From Micromonospora gifhornensis (lineage in GTDB: Bacteria; Actinomycetota; Actinomycetes; Mycobacteriales; Micromonosporaceae), in NCBI RefSeq assembly GCF_016863515.1, contig NZ_BOPA01000017.1, positions 1 through 64,000 on the forward strand: a stretch of DNA of 64,000 nucleotides, read 5' to 3'. Positions 37,818-45,347 of this stretch are shown here, piece after piece. The notes below the pieces were generated by a model, which saw only the letters and a program-made list of their open reading frames with translations, ran no database searches and was not told the DNA's origin. The position numbers and the translations under genes were made by a program. Position 1 is the stretch's first letter. Every line of letters starts with the position of its first letter.

Positions 37818-39065
37818 TCAGGCCCGTGACCACTTCTGGTTGGCGGTGCCGCCGCAGTCCCACAGTTGCAGTCGGCCGCCGTTTGCGGGGTTGTTGTCCC
37901 GGACGTCGACGCAGCGGTTCGCGTTGAGGTTGACCAGGTCCCCGGCGGCGTTGAGGGTGAAGCGTTGAGCCGGGTTGCCGTTGCAGGTGACCAGGTTGAC
38001 CTCGGTGCCGTTGGCGGTGCCGGCCCAGGCCGGGTCCATGCACTTGCCCATGGCGCGGATCGTGCCGTCGGCGGCGAAGGTCCACGCCTGTGCGGCGGTG
38101 GTGTTGCAGTCCCAGATCTGCAGCGGCGCGCCGTCGTACGGGTTGGCGCTGGGGATGTCGATGCAGCGACCGCTCTGCTGGCCGCGGATCCGGGTGGTCC
38201 CGGTGTTGCCGTCCGGGACGTACCCGTGGACGCGGACGTAGTCGACGAGCATCTGCTGCGGGAACTGGGTGCTGCCGTCCGGGTAGCCGGGCCAGTTACC
38301 GCCCACCGCCACGTTGAGGATCATGAAGAAGGGGTGGTCGTAGACCCAGCGGTTGCCGCCGAGGCGGCTCGGGTCGACCCGGAAGAACTCCTGGCCGTCG
38401 AGGTACCAGCGGATGACGTTCGGTTCCCAGTCCACCCGGTAGGTGTGGAAGGCGTCGGCCAGCGGCTGCCCGATGGTGCGGCTGCCGGTGATCCCGCCGC
38501 CGCCGGAGTAGCCCGGTCCGTGGATGGTGCCGTGCACGGTGTTGGGCTCCCGGCCGACGTTCTCCATGATGTCGATCTCGCCCGAGGCCGGCCAGCCGAC
38601 GTTGCCGAAGTCGTTGCCGAGCATCCAGAACGCCGGCCAGATGCCCTGCCCTCGGGGGATCTTGATGCGCGCCTCGAATCGGCCGTACGCCTGGTTGAAG
38701 GTGGCCGCGGTCAGCAGCCGCGCCGAGGTGTACTCGCACCGGCCGTAGTGGCACTGGTAGTTGGCCGGGTTCTCCCGCCGGGCGGTGATGACCAGGTTGC
38801 CCTGGCCGTCGTGCACAGCGTTGCTGGTGCTGTTCGTGTAGTACTGCCGTTCGTTGTTGCCCCAGCCGTGGCCGCCGATGTCGAAGCGCCACTTGGACTG
38901 GTCGACCGGGGTGCCGGCCGGGGCGTTGAACTCGTCCTGCCAGGTGAGCCCGCCGATGGCGGCGGCGGCCGGGGTGGCGCTCACGGGTACGACGAGGGTG
39001 CTGGCGACGAGGGCCGCGACCAGGACGGCGGCCGGTCGTCGGAGCCTGCGGGAGATGACGGACAT
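37818..39065 (-). CDS. secreted GH16 beta-glucanase with ricin B-type domain
   Basis: A 415-residue secreted enzyme from ATG 39065 behind CAAGGAGATCAATC. The signal peptide ends near PAAAAIG (about residue 37). The GH16 domain spans about 38-285; the catalytic motif GEIDIMEN gives Glu163 (nucleophile), Asp165 and Glu168 (acid/base). The E-x-D-x-M-E form is that of laminarinases (beta-1,3-glucanases). The ricin trefoil (about 293-415) has RCIDIPSA, KCMDPAWA and RCVDVRDN repeats. It is single, with its own LacI-type operator upstream. Confidence 0.95.
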   Translation of the reverse strand: MSVISRRLRRPAAVLVAALVASTLVVPVSATPAAAAIGGLTWQDEFNAPAGTPVDQSKWRFDIGGHGWGNNERQYYTNSTSNAVHDGQGNLVITARRENPANYQCHYGRCEYTSARLLTAATFNQAYGRFEARIKIPRGQGIWPAFWMLGNDFGNVGWPASGEIDIMENVGREPNTVHGTIHGPGYSGGGGITGSRTIGQPLADAFHTYRVDWEPNVIRWYLDGQEFFRVDPSRLGGNRWVYDHPFFMILNVAVGGNWPGYPDGSTQFPQQMLVDYVRVHGYVPDGNTGTTRIRGQQSGRCIDIPSANPYDGAPLQIWDCNTTAAQAWTFAADGTIRAMGKCMDPAWAGTANGTEVNLVTCNGNPAQRFTLNAAGDLVNLNANRCVDVRDNNPANGGRLQLWDCGGTANQKWSRA

Positions 39066-39115
39066 GATTGATCTCCTTGAGGTGGACGGACGAAGCGGGC
39101 GCCCCGGCGAGGAGG

Positions 39116-39129
39116 GGAGAGCGCTCTCC
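39116..39129. promoter_or_regulatory. LacI/CebR-type operator upstream of GH16 gene
   Basis: GGAGAGCGCTCTCC is a perfect 14-bp palindrome close to the actinomycete LacI/CebR consensus. It lies 50 bp before the GH16 start, downstream of a TTGACT (minus strand of 39160-39165) that can serve as a -35 box. A repressor here would block transcription until a sugar inducer binds. Confidence 0.75.
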
Positions 39130-39204
39130 ATATCGCAGTCTGTCGATGTGAACGGAATTAGTCAAGGTTGTTAACAGCGATCTTCTTTGAAGTCTGCCCG
39201 AGAT

Positions 39205-39251
39205 CGTCAACCTGGGGTTGACGGGGGGAGTGCGTCAACCTACGGTTGACG
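39205..39251 (+). promoter_or_regulatory. two tandem perfect palindromes before the Clp_N-HTH gene
   Basis: CGTCAACC-TGG-GGTTGACG (39205-39223) and CGTCAACC-TAC-GGTTGACG (39233-39251) are two 8-3-8 palindromes with centres 28 bp apart. The second ends one base before the start codon. Each contains TTGACG, so one may also act as a -35 box. Confidence 0.8.
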
Positions 39252-39252
39252 C

Positions 39253-39966
39253 ATGACGAATCCTGTCCAGATGACCAGTACGGTCCGGCTCGACGACCTG
39301 ATCCAGACCATCAAGCAGACCCACACCGACGCCCTCGACCAGCTCGCCGGGGCGGTCCTGGTCGCCGACCACATCGGCGACGTGGCCGACCATCTCATCG
39401 GCCACTTCGTCGACCAGGCCCGCCGCTCCGGCGCGTCGTGGACCGAGATCGGCCGCAGCATGGGGGTGAGCAAGCAGGCCGCGCAGAAGCGCTTCGTCGC
39501 CGGGACGATGGACCCCCAGGAGGGCTTCCAGCGGTTCACCCCACGCGCCCGCAACGTGGTGGCCGCCGCGCACAACGAGGCGAAGGCCGCCGGCAGCGCC
39601 CACACCACCCCGGCGCACCTGGTGCTCGGGCTGCTCGCCGAGCCGGAGGCCCTGGCCGCGAGGGCGCTGGCCGCTGCCGGTGTGTCGACCGAGGCGGTAC
39701 GGGAGGCCGCCACCGCCGCGCTGCCACCGGCGGCCGACGAGGCGCCCGACCTGATCCCGTACGACGCTGCGGGCAAGAAGGCGCTGGAGTTGACCTTCCG
39801 GGAGGCGCTGCGGCTCGGGCACAACTACATCGGCACCGAGCACATCCTGCTGGCGCTGCTGGAGCAGGAGGACGGCGACGGAGTGCTTACCGGACTCGGG
39901 GTGACCAAGGCCGCCACGGAGGCGAACATCGTGGCGACCCTGGACAAGCTCCGGGTGTTCGAATAG
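39253..39966 (+). CDS. HTH protein with duplicated Clp N-terminal domain
   Basis: A 237-residue protein. Residues about 10-78 hold a helix-turn-helix (WTEIGRSMGVSKQAAQKRF). Residues about 90-237 hold the double-repeat Clp_N (ClpC-like) domain: FTPRARNVVAAAHNEA, HTTPAHLVLGLL, NYIGTEHILLALLEQ. There is no AAA+ ATPase part. Clp_N domains bind adaptors and, in ClpC, arginine-phosphorylated proteins, so this looks like a DNA-binding protein regulated through a Clp-type interaction. The ATG at 39253 directly abuts a palindrome, leaving no ribosome site, so the message is probably leaderless and self-controlled. Confidence 0.88.
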   Translation: MTNPVQMTSTVRLDDLIQTIKQTHTDALDQLAGAVLVADHIGDVADHLIGHFVDQARRSGASWTEIGRSMGVSKQAAQKRFVAGTMDPQEGFQRFTPRARNVVAAAHNEAKAAGSAHTTPAHLVLGLLAEPEALAARALAAAGVSTEAVREAATAALPPAADEAPDLIPYDAAGKKALELTFREALRLGHNYIGTEHILLALLEQEDGDGVLTGLGVTKAATEANIVATLDKLRVFE

Positions 39967-39970
39967 GCGG

Positions 39971-40489
39971 TCAGCCGGCGGTGGGGAAGCCGTACCGGGC
40001 GGCGTGCTCCGGGTCGGCCGGGTCGATCTGGCGCAGGCCGGTGTCGGCGAGGCGCTTGTTCACCTCGTCGAGGTGCTCGCGCACCAGTCGGGCCTCCTCC
40101 TCGGTGACCCGCCCCCGGTGCGGCTTGCCCGCGTGCTCGATGGTGCCGTAGTCGATCTTCTCGGTGGCCCGCCGCGCCTTGGGCGGGCGTACCCGCTCGG
40201 CGGTCTTGAGCAACTGGGCCATCGGCATGTCGGTGGCCATCGCGTCGAACTCGCTCGCGGTCAGCACCACCCGGCGCGGCTCGCCGTGGCCGTGCCGGTC
40301 ATGAATCTCGATCACCGCCACGTCCAGCGCGGCGTCGTCGAGGCTCTCCACCTCCACCGGGGTCGCGTCCAACTGCACGGGCCCGGCCACCAGGTCAGGG
40401 TGCTCGAGGACGACGACGCGGACCGCCTCGTCGTCGGGGCCCAGCACCGTGCCGCTGAAGTCGGAGACGCGGATCGTCTTCTTGCCCAT
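39971..40489 (-). CDS. conserved hypothetical protein, 172 aa
   Basis: A 172-residue soluble protein. The N-terminal half is beta-rich (KTIRVSDFSGTVLG, DEAVRVVVLEHPDL). The C-terminal half is basic and helical (KIDYGTIEHAGKPHRGRVTEEE, then VREHLDEVNKRLADTGLRQID). Its stop is 4 bp from that of the convergent Clp_N gene, leaving no room for a terminator. I do not recognise the family with confidence; the basic half might bind nucleic acid. Confidence 0.75.
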   Translation of the reverse strand: MGKKTIRVSDFSGTVLGPDDEAVRVVVLEHPDLVAGPVQLDATPVEVESLDDAALDVAVIEIHDRHGHGEPRRVVLTASEFDAMATDMPMAQLLKTAERVRPPKARRATEKIDYGTIEHAGKPHRGRVTEEEARLVREHLDEVNKRLADTGLRQIDPADPEHAARYGFPTAG

Positions 40490-40631
40490 GGGTGCGCTAG
40501 CTCCTGTCGTAACCGGTCGGAGGACCAGCAGACGTTACCCGACAGGTGTGCGAACGGCGGTGCTGGCTCGCCGTCGGAGTCGGCGCGGCCACTCGGGCTG
40601 CGGCGGGGAGAAAACGGCGGTCGCCGCCGGG

Positions 40632-40814
40632 TCAGTGCGTGTTGAGATGGCGGGCCGAACTGCCCACCGGAAGTCGGTTCAGCGCCTCCCAGGACAGCGG
40701 GCCGGTACGGCGGCTGCGGTGTGGCGGTTGGTCGGGGAATCGTCGCGCGGCGCGGCCGTCCGGCCAGATCCGGGTGAGGTCCTGCTGGTGACGGTCGTGC
40801 GGTTGCATCGGCAT
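40632..40814 (-). CDS. possible small basic protein, 60 aa
   Basis: A 60-residue Arg/Pro/His-rich ORF (MPMQPHDRHQQDLTRIWPDG, ending ARHLNTH) with GC-rich third positions, in the otherwise empty 532-bp gap between 40490 and 41021. GGTGGG precedes ATG 40814; ATG 40844 is an alternative. No domain is recognised. Nothing else in the gap looks coding. Confidence 0.4.
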   Translation of the reverse strand: MPMQPHDRHQQDLTRIWPDGRAARRFPDQPPHRSRRTGPLSWEALNRLPVGSSARHLNTH

Positions 40815-41021
40815 GAGCCCACCGTTCCAGAGAAAGTTGTACATGTATGGAATTGGGTATGACGGTAGACCGCTGACCGGGGTTCCGGTGCCCAGCGAAG
40901 ATCACGCCGAGGTCACTCGTGCCGAGGTCTCGCGCCGACGCGTTCCGGCCGGACGGTCGGCGTCGCAGCCCCGATCCGTCGTACGGTGGGCGGGCGGCAG
41001 CGACGGCGCAGGAGGTGGACG

Positions 41022-41681
41022 GTGCGTGACCGGCGGCTCCAGTTGCACCTGGCCACCTGGCTGGGGCGGTGGCCGGCACCCGCAGGGCTGCACGTGGTCG
41101 GTTCCTGGCGACGCAGTCAGCCGGCCTGGGACGGCCGACTGCGACCGGCGATCGCGGTCACCGCCGGCACCAGCACCGTGCTGTCCGTACCGACCGACCG
41201 GGTCGCCGCGGTACGCGACCTGGCCCGCCGGCCCGACACGCTGCTGCCCACCCTGCCGGCGGCGGTCGGCGAGCCGGGCTGGGCGGTGCACGACGACGTG
41301 TTCCGCTGGACCATGGCACCCGCGCCACTGCCCGAGGTCGGCGAGTGGGTCGCCCCCACCATCCTCGGCCTGCCGTCCTGGCTGCGGCTGTTCGACCGGC
41401 CCGTGCTGGTGGTCCGCGACGATCAGGGCCGCTACCTGGCCGGTGTCGGGATCAAGCGGCACGACCAGTTCGGGCACGAGCTGGCGGTGGGCACGGTGCC
41501 CTCGGCCCGCGGGCGCGGACTGGCGCGGCGGCTGGTCGCCCAGGCGGCCCGGCGGGTGCTCGACGAGGGTGCCGTGCCGACCTATCTGCACGACCGGGCC
41601 AACGCTGCCTCGGCAAGGGTCGCCGAGGCGGCCGGCTTCCCGGACCGGGGCTGGCGGTCGTACGGGGTCTACCCCAGTTGA
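41022..41681 (+). CDS. GNAT-family acetyltransferase-like protein
   Basis: A 219-residue protein from GTG 41022 behind GGAGGTGGACG. The C-terminal part has the GNAT acetyl-CoA loop: ELAVGTVPSARGRGLARRLVAQAAR, then AARRVLDEGAVPTYLHDRANAAS. The N-terminal 90 residues are less typical. It would transfer an acetyl group to an unknown amine. It is followed by a strong terminator. Confidence 0.82.
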   Translation: MRDRRLQLHLATWLGRWPAPAGLHVVGSWRRSQPAWDGRLRPAIAVTAGTSTVLSVPTDRVAAVRDLARRPDTLLPTLPAAVGEPGWAVHDDVFRWTMAPAPLPEVGEWVAPTILGLPSWLRLFDRPVLVVRDDQGRYLAGVGIKRHDQFGHELAVGTVPSARGRGLARRLVAQAARRVLDEGAVPTYLHDRANAASARVAEAAGFPDRGWRSYGVYPS

Positions 41682-41697
41682 CCTGCGACGGCAGGGC

Positions 41698-41733
41698 GCG
41701 GACCGTGGATCCCGGGCCGGATCCACGGTCCGC
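41698..41733. terminator. strong hairpin terminator
   Basis: A perfect 15-bp stem, GCGGACCGTGGATCC (41698-41712) and GGATCCACGGTCCGC (41719-41733), with a CGGGCC loop. It lies between the GNAT gene end and the end of the convergent TetR operon. Confidence 0.85.
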
Positions 41734-41856
41734 AGCCTCCCCCCAGGTCCGCGTGCGGCTCGCTGCCGATCACGCTACGTATCCGGTTGCTTCCACGGCA
41801 AGCATCCAACGTCGATTCACTGCTGTCCAATAGTGGACTTGACCAGCGCAAACGGG

Positions 41857-42555
41857 TCAGTGGCGCAGCATGCGAAGCAGTTCGACGATCTGCCGGGTGA
41901 CTGGCCGCAGCACCCGCAGCCGGGAGAGCGAGACCAGCCGGTCGATCAACGGCACCGCGCCGTCGATAAGCGTCCGGGTGCGGGTCTGCCCCGGCGAGCG
42001 GTCGTAGACCCAGTAGAGCACCGTCCCCATGTACGCCAGCCAGAGCAACTCCGGCAGGTGGGGACGCAGTTCCGGATCGACCTTGCTGGTGGAGCCCGCC
42101 AGCACCTCGGTGAAGAGTTCGATGGACGCCTGACGCGGCCCGGCCGTCTCGGACGAGAACGGGCTCAGCGGCGAGCTGGGCTCGGCGGCGACCTTGAAGA
42201 AGCTGGCCGCGAACTCGTGCGACGGGGTCAACACGTCGATGGCCGCGTGCAGCACCCCGGCCAGTCGGGCGGCGAACTCGCTCTCCCGCTCCAGCACCGG
42301 CCGCGCCGCAGCCCGGTGTTCGTCCTGGGTCCGGCTGTAGAACTCCTGGATCAGGCGTTCCTTGGAGTCGAAGTAGTAGTAGGCGTTGCCGACCGCCACC
42401 CCGGCCTCTTCCGCGATGGCGCGCATGGTGGTGCGGGCGTAGCCGCGCTCGCGGAACAGCCGAATCGCGGTTTCCAGGATCAACTGCCGGGTCTGCTCGC
42501 CCCGGGCGGTCGGCGCTTCACCCGCAGCGGTCGTCGGCACAGGCTGGTCGGTCAT
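41857..42555 (-). CDS. TetR-family regulator, last gene of membrane protein-DCC operon
   Basis: A 232-residue TetR protein: HTH TTMRAIAEEAGVAVGNAYYYF with DSKERLIQEFY, and a helical ligand domain. It starts at ATG 42555 inside the end of the DCC gene (38-bp overlap, other frame). The two TTGAAC-type sites upstream of the operon (43646-43704) are its likely operators, giving autoregulation. The TetR plus membrane protein layout suggests control by a lipophilic ligand. Confidence 0.88.
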   Translation of the reverse strand: MTDQPVPTTAAGEAPTARGEQTRQLILETAIRLFRERGYARTTMRAIAEEAGVAVGNAYYYFDSKERLIQEFYSRTQDEHRAAARPVLERESEFAARLAGVLHAAIDVLTPSHEFAASFFKVAAEPSSPLSPFSSETAGPRQASIELFTEVLAGSTSKVDPELRPHLPELLWLAYMGTVLYWVYDRSPGQTRTRTLIDGAVPLIDRLVSLSRLRVLRPVTRQIVELLRMLRH

Positions 42556-43012
42556 CCGGGCCACCGTATCCCGCCGGCCCGTCGAGCGACGGCGGCCCCG
42601 GTTCGCGGACATGTTCGCGGATCGCCGAGGCGGCGGCCACCATCCGTCGAGCCAGTGGCAGCAGGTGCGGGCTCGACAGGCGTTCGGCCGTCGCCCGGTA
42701 CTCGGCCAGCGCCCACAGGCAGGCGAACCAGGCGCCGTCGCCGACGTAGACCGCCCCGGTGTCGGCCACCACAGTGATGTCGCGCAGGGTCGCGGCGTGG
42801 TCCAGGCCGGGGAAGCGCTGCCGGGCTTCGGCCGAGCCGGCCGGCACGAACTCCAGGGGTACGAGCTGCGCCCGCGACGCCAGCCAGCCGCGTGCCGCCC
42901 GGCACATCGGGCAGTGTGCGTCGTAGAGGACGGTGAAGTACCGGATGCCACCACCCCCGTGCGTGGTGGCATCCGGCGTCCCACCAGCCCGATCCGGGCC
43001 GTGGGTGCTCAT
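42518..43012 (-). CDS. DCC-family thiol-disulfide oxidoreductase-like protein
   Basis: A 164-residue DUF393/DCC1-like protein. The thioredoxin-type motif YDAHCPMCRAARGWL gives the C-x2-C pair; LEFVPAGSAEARQRFPGLD and the AVYVGDGAWFACLWAL segment are typical of the family. It overlaps the upstream membrane-protein stop (ATGA) and the downstream TetR start. Members probably handle redox chemistry at the membrane; substrates are unknown. Confidence 0.86.
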   Translation of the reverse strand: MSTHGPDRAGGTPDATTHGGGGIRYFTVLYDAHCPMCRAARGWLASRAQLVPLEFVPAGSAEARQRFPGLDHAATLRDITVVADTGAVYVGDGAWFACLWALAEYRATAERLSSPHLLPLARRMVAAASAIREHVREPGPPSLDGPAGYGGPDDRPACADDRCG

Positions 43013-43629
43013 CGCGGCGGCTCCGGCGGGTTCGCGGCCGGGTTCACCTGCGGAGGTGCGGCCGGGTTCACCTGCGGAGGTGCGGCCGGGTGTGCCGGCG
43101 GAGGTGCGGCCGGGTGTGCCGGCGGAGGTGCGGCCGGGGTCACCTGTGGAGGTGCGGCCGGGTGTGCCGGGCGTTGGCCGGGCGCGGCGGCCGGGTGGGG
43201 TTGCTGCATCGGCCGGAAGCCGGCCGGGTGGGGCTGCTGCATCGGCAGGAAGCCGGCCGGGGGCAGCGGCGGTGCGGTGGCCAGTTGACGTAGCCGGCTC
43301 TTCCGGTAGCGGTTGAGGGTGAAGACGTTGAAGAAGTGCAGAGCGCCGAGCACCAGCAGCACCAGGCCGATCTTCCAGGAGAGTTCCTCCATGGCCTCGC
43401 TCGTCGACCCGATCGGGTCGGAATGGCGCATCGCCACCGTCACGTAGCCGAGGTTGAGCAGGTAGAACCCGACCACCAGGAGGTTGTTCACGGCGCGGGC
43501 GAGCCGCTCGTCGGAGAACACCTCCTCCAGGAAGACCAGTCCGTTGCGGGCCAGCGTCCGGGCCACCCAGACGGTCAGACCGATGCTGACCGCCAGGTAG
43601 ACCAGGTACATCCAGACTTTGATGTCCAT
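43009..43629 (-). CDS. integral membrane protein with Pro/His-rich repeat tail
   Basis: A 206-residue protein with three membrane segments (about 4-24, 47-67, 84-104) and a basic cytosolic junction (RYRKSRLRQL). The tail after residue 118 is low-complexity, made of PMQQPHPAGF and then 8-residue HPAAPPPA/NPAAPPQV units, encoded by 24-bp tandem repeats. It starts at ATG 43629 behind GGAGCGCGGTGGC and leads the operon with the DCC and TetR genes. Function unknown; the tail length may vary between strains. Confidence 0.83.
   Translation of the reverse strand: MDIKVWMYLVYLAVSIGLTVWVARTLARNGLVFLEEVFSDERLARAVNNLLVVGFYLLNLGYVTVAMRHSDPIGSTSEAMEELSWKIGLVLLVLGALHFFNVFTLNRYRKSRLRQLATAPPLPPAGFLPMQQPHPAGFRPMQQPHPAAAPGQRPAHPAAPPQVTPAAPPPAHPAAPPPAHPAAPPQVNPAAPPQVNPAANPPEPPR
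43034..43177 (-). repeat. 24-bp tandem repeat, about six units, inside membrane-protein gene
   Basis: Units begin at 43034, 43058, 43082, 43106, 43130 and 43154, each starting GCGGCCGGG and ending GGAGGT, the last degenerate. The unit is a multiple of three and encodes the Pro/Ala-rich tail, so copy changes would keep the frame. Confidence 0.85.
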
Positions 43630-43645
43630 GCCACCGCGCTCCAAT

Positions 43646-43704
43646 TTGAACGTGTTCAAGTATCGACACGAGCCAGCGTAGGGTGGAACTTGAACATGTT
43701 CAAG
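43646..43704. promoter_or_regulatory. pair of TetR-type operators
   Basis: TTGAACGTGTTCAA (43646-43659, imperfect centre) and CTTGAACATGTTCAAG (43689-43704, perfect 16-bp palindrome) flank the promoter of the membrane protein-DCC-TetR operon. Their centres are 44 bp apart, about four helix turns. Confidence 0.78.
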
Positions 43705-43730
43705 AGCGACGGTCCAGAGTGGCGTACGCC

Positions 43731-45206
43731 TCAGCCGGCCAGACCCAGCACCTCGGCGGCGGCTAGACCGTTGGCGTGGCTGGCGCCGTAGGTGATGACG
43801 AAGGCCCGCGTGCCGGTCGGCCGCCACCTGGCCGGCCAGCCCATCTCGACCACCGCCACCGGATGCGTACCGGCCAGCGCGGCGACCAGCTCCGGCCCGC
43901 CGGGCAACTGGTGCAGCCGCCGGCCGACAAGCACGATCGGCCGGTTGCCGGCCCGCCGCCGAAGCTCCTCCGGGTCGGCCTCGGTGGCCACCACCTCGAT
44001 CAGCTCGGTGCCGTGCAGGTGCGGGCCGAGACCCCACGGCACCCGCCCCTGCACGACTGTCGACCGCGCGTGCACCTGCACCACAAGCGGATGGTCCAAC
44101 CCGGCCAGCGAGCCCTCCACCCGGACGGCACGACGGGCCGCCGCGTACCCCAGGTCGGCGGAGGAGACGGCGGCCGGGCCGGCGGCGGCGGTGTTCGGGG
44201 TCGACGGCACCTGGGTCCAGTCGGCAAGCTCCGCCGCGCGTCCGGCGGCCTGCTCGACCCGGTCCCGCGCCAGCCGGCCGTCGCCCACCGCCGTGACGAT
44301 CTCGGTGGCCACCTGTTCGACCAGGTCGGCGTCCACCTTGGCGCCGATGCAGAGCAGATCCGCGCCCGCGGCCAGGGCGCGTACCGCGCCGGGGGCGATC
44401 CCGCCGGCCGCGAGCGCGGCGCCCTTCATCTCCAACGCATCGGTGATCACCGCACCGGTGAAGCCGTACTCGTGGCGCAGCAGGTCGACCAGGACGGCCT
44501 GGCTGAACGTGGCCGGCCCCGCGCCGGTCAGGGCCGGTACCCGGATGTGGGCGGTCATCACCGCCCTGGCTCCGGCCGCGATCACCGCGGCGAACGGCGG
44601 CAGGTCCCTGCGGCGCAGCACCTCCGGCGGCACGTCCACGGTGGGTAGTTCGTAATGCGAGTCGGTCACCGTCGCGCCGTGCCCGGGGAAGTGCTTGGCG
44701 CAGGCGGCCACCCCGCCGGCCTGGAGGCCGGCGACCGCGGCGGCGGAGTGTGCGGCGACCCGCGCCGGATCGGCGCCGAACGACCGGGTGCCGATCACCG
44801 GGTTGTCGTCGGTGCTGTTGACGTCGACGGTGGGCGCCAGGTTCACGGTGACGCCGAGCGCCGCCAACTCCGCGCCGATGGCCTGGTGGATGTCCCGGGT
44901 CAACGCCTCGTCGTCGATCGCGCCGAGCGCCGCGTTGCCCGGGTACGGGCTGCCGGTGGCGTGCGCCAACCGGGTGACGTCGCCGCCCTCCTCGTCGATG
45001 GCCACGAGGACGTCGGCCCGCGCGGTGCGCAACGCGGCCGTACTCGCCGCCACCTGTGCCGGTTCGTCGATGTTGCGGCCGAACAGGGTGTGCCCGGCCA
45101 GTCCGTCGGCGACCAACTCGACCGCCCAGTCGGGTGGGGTCGGTCCCGGGTACGCGGCCAGCAGGGTGCCCAGGGCGAGCCGGCGAAGTCCCGGATCCAG
45201 CCGCAC
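43731..45206 (-). CDS. GH3 beta-N-acetylhexosaminidase (NagZ-like)
   Basis: A 491-residue GH3 enzyme. KHFPGHG (about residues 165-171) with TDSHYELP is the NagZ-type His/Asp acid-base loop, and VITDALEMKGA holds the nucleophile Asp. A C-terminal domain of about 150 residues, absent in short NagZ proteins, follows. It removes terminal N-acetylglucosamine from chitin- or peptidoglycan-derived sugars. No signal peptide is seen, so it is probably cytosolic. Start GTG 45206 was chosen because GAAGGAGAAACC precedes it; the frame stays open upstream to 45272. It is divergent from a ROK regulator. Confidence 0.92.
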   Translation of the reverse strand: MRLDPGLRRLALGTLLAAYPGPTPPDWAVELVADGLAGHTLFGRNIDEPAQVAASTAALRTARADVLVAIDEEGGDVTRLAHATGSPYPGNAALGAIDDEALTRDIHQAIGAELAALGVTVNLAPTVDVNSTDDNPVIGTRSFGADPARVAAHSAAAVAGLQAGGVAACAKHFPGHGATVTDSHYELPTVDVPPEVLRRRDLPPFAAVIAAGARAVMTAHIRVPALTGAGPATFSQAVLVDLLRHEYGFTGAVITDALEMKGAALAAGGIAPGAVRALAAGADLLCIGAKVDADLVEQVATEIVTAVGDGRLARDRVEQAAGRAAELADWTQVPSTPNTAAAGPAAVSSADLGYAAARRAVRVEGSLAGLDHPLVVQVHARSTVVQGRVPWGLGPHLHGTELIEVVATEADPEELRRRAGNRPIVLVGRRLHQLPGGPELVAALAGTHPVAVVEMGWPARWRPTGTRAFVITYGASHANGLAAAEVLGLAG

Positions 45207-45303
45207 GGTTTCTCCTTCCGGTGCCGGCGGCGCTGATCGTGGTGCCGGATCGGCTGAACGATCCGTTTCCACCCTGCCGATACGCTACGGCTACCCGTTC
45301 GTA

Positions 45304-45324
45304 GCAAAGTTATAGTTTGCAAAG
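45304..45324. promoter_or_regulatory. AT-rich divergent promoter with GCAAAG direct repeats
   Basis: GCAAAG occurs at 45304-45309 and 45319-45324, 15 bp apart, inside the AT-rich stretch 45300-45335 between the GH3 and ROK genes. This is a likely regulator site for the divergent pair. Confidence 0.4.
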
Positions 45325-45347
45325 CTCACTAAATTCGAGGACATGGC

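Noticed and set aside
40813..42777. 654-residue open frame on the plus strand
   Set aside because: It crosses the GNAT gene in another frame, a strong terminator and the antisense of the TetR gene; Arg/Pro/Cys-rich noise.
43034..43177. Regular 24-bp repeats as a CRISPR array
   Set aside because: There are no spacers between units; they are in-frame coding tandem repeats and no cas genes are nearby.
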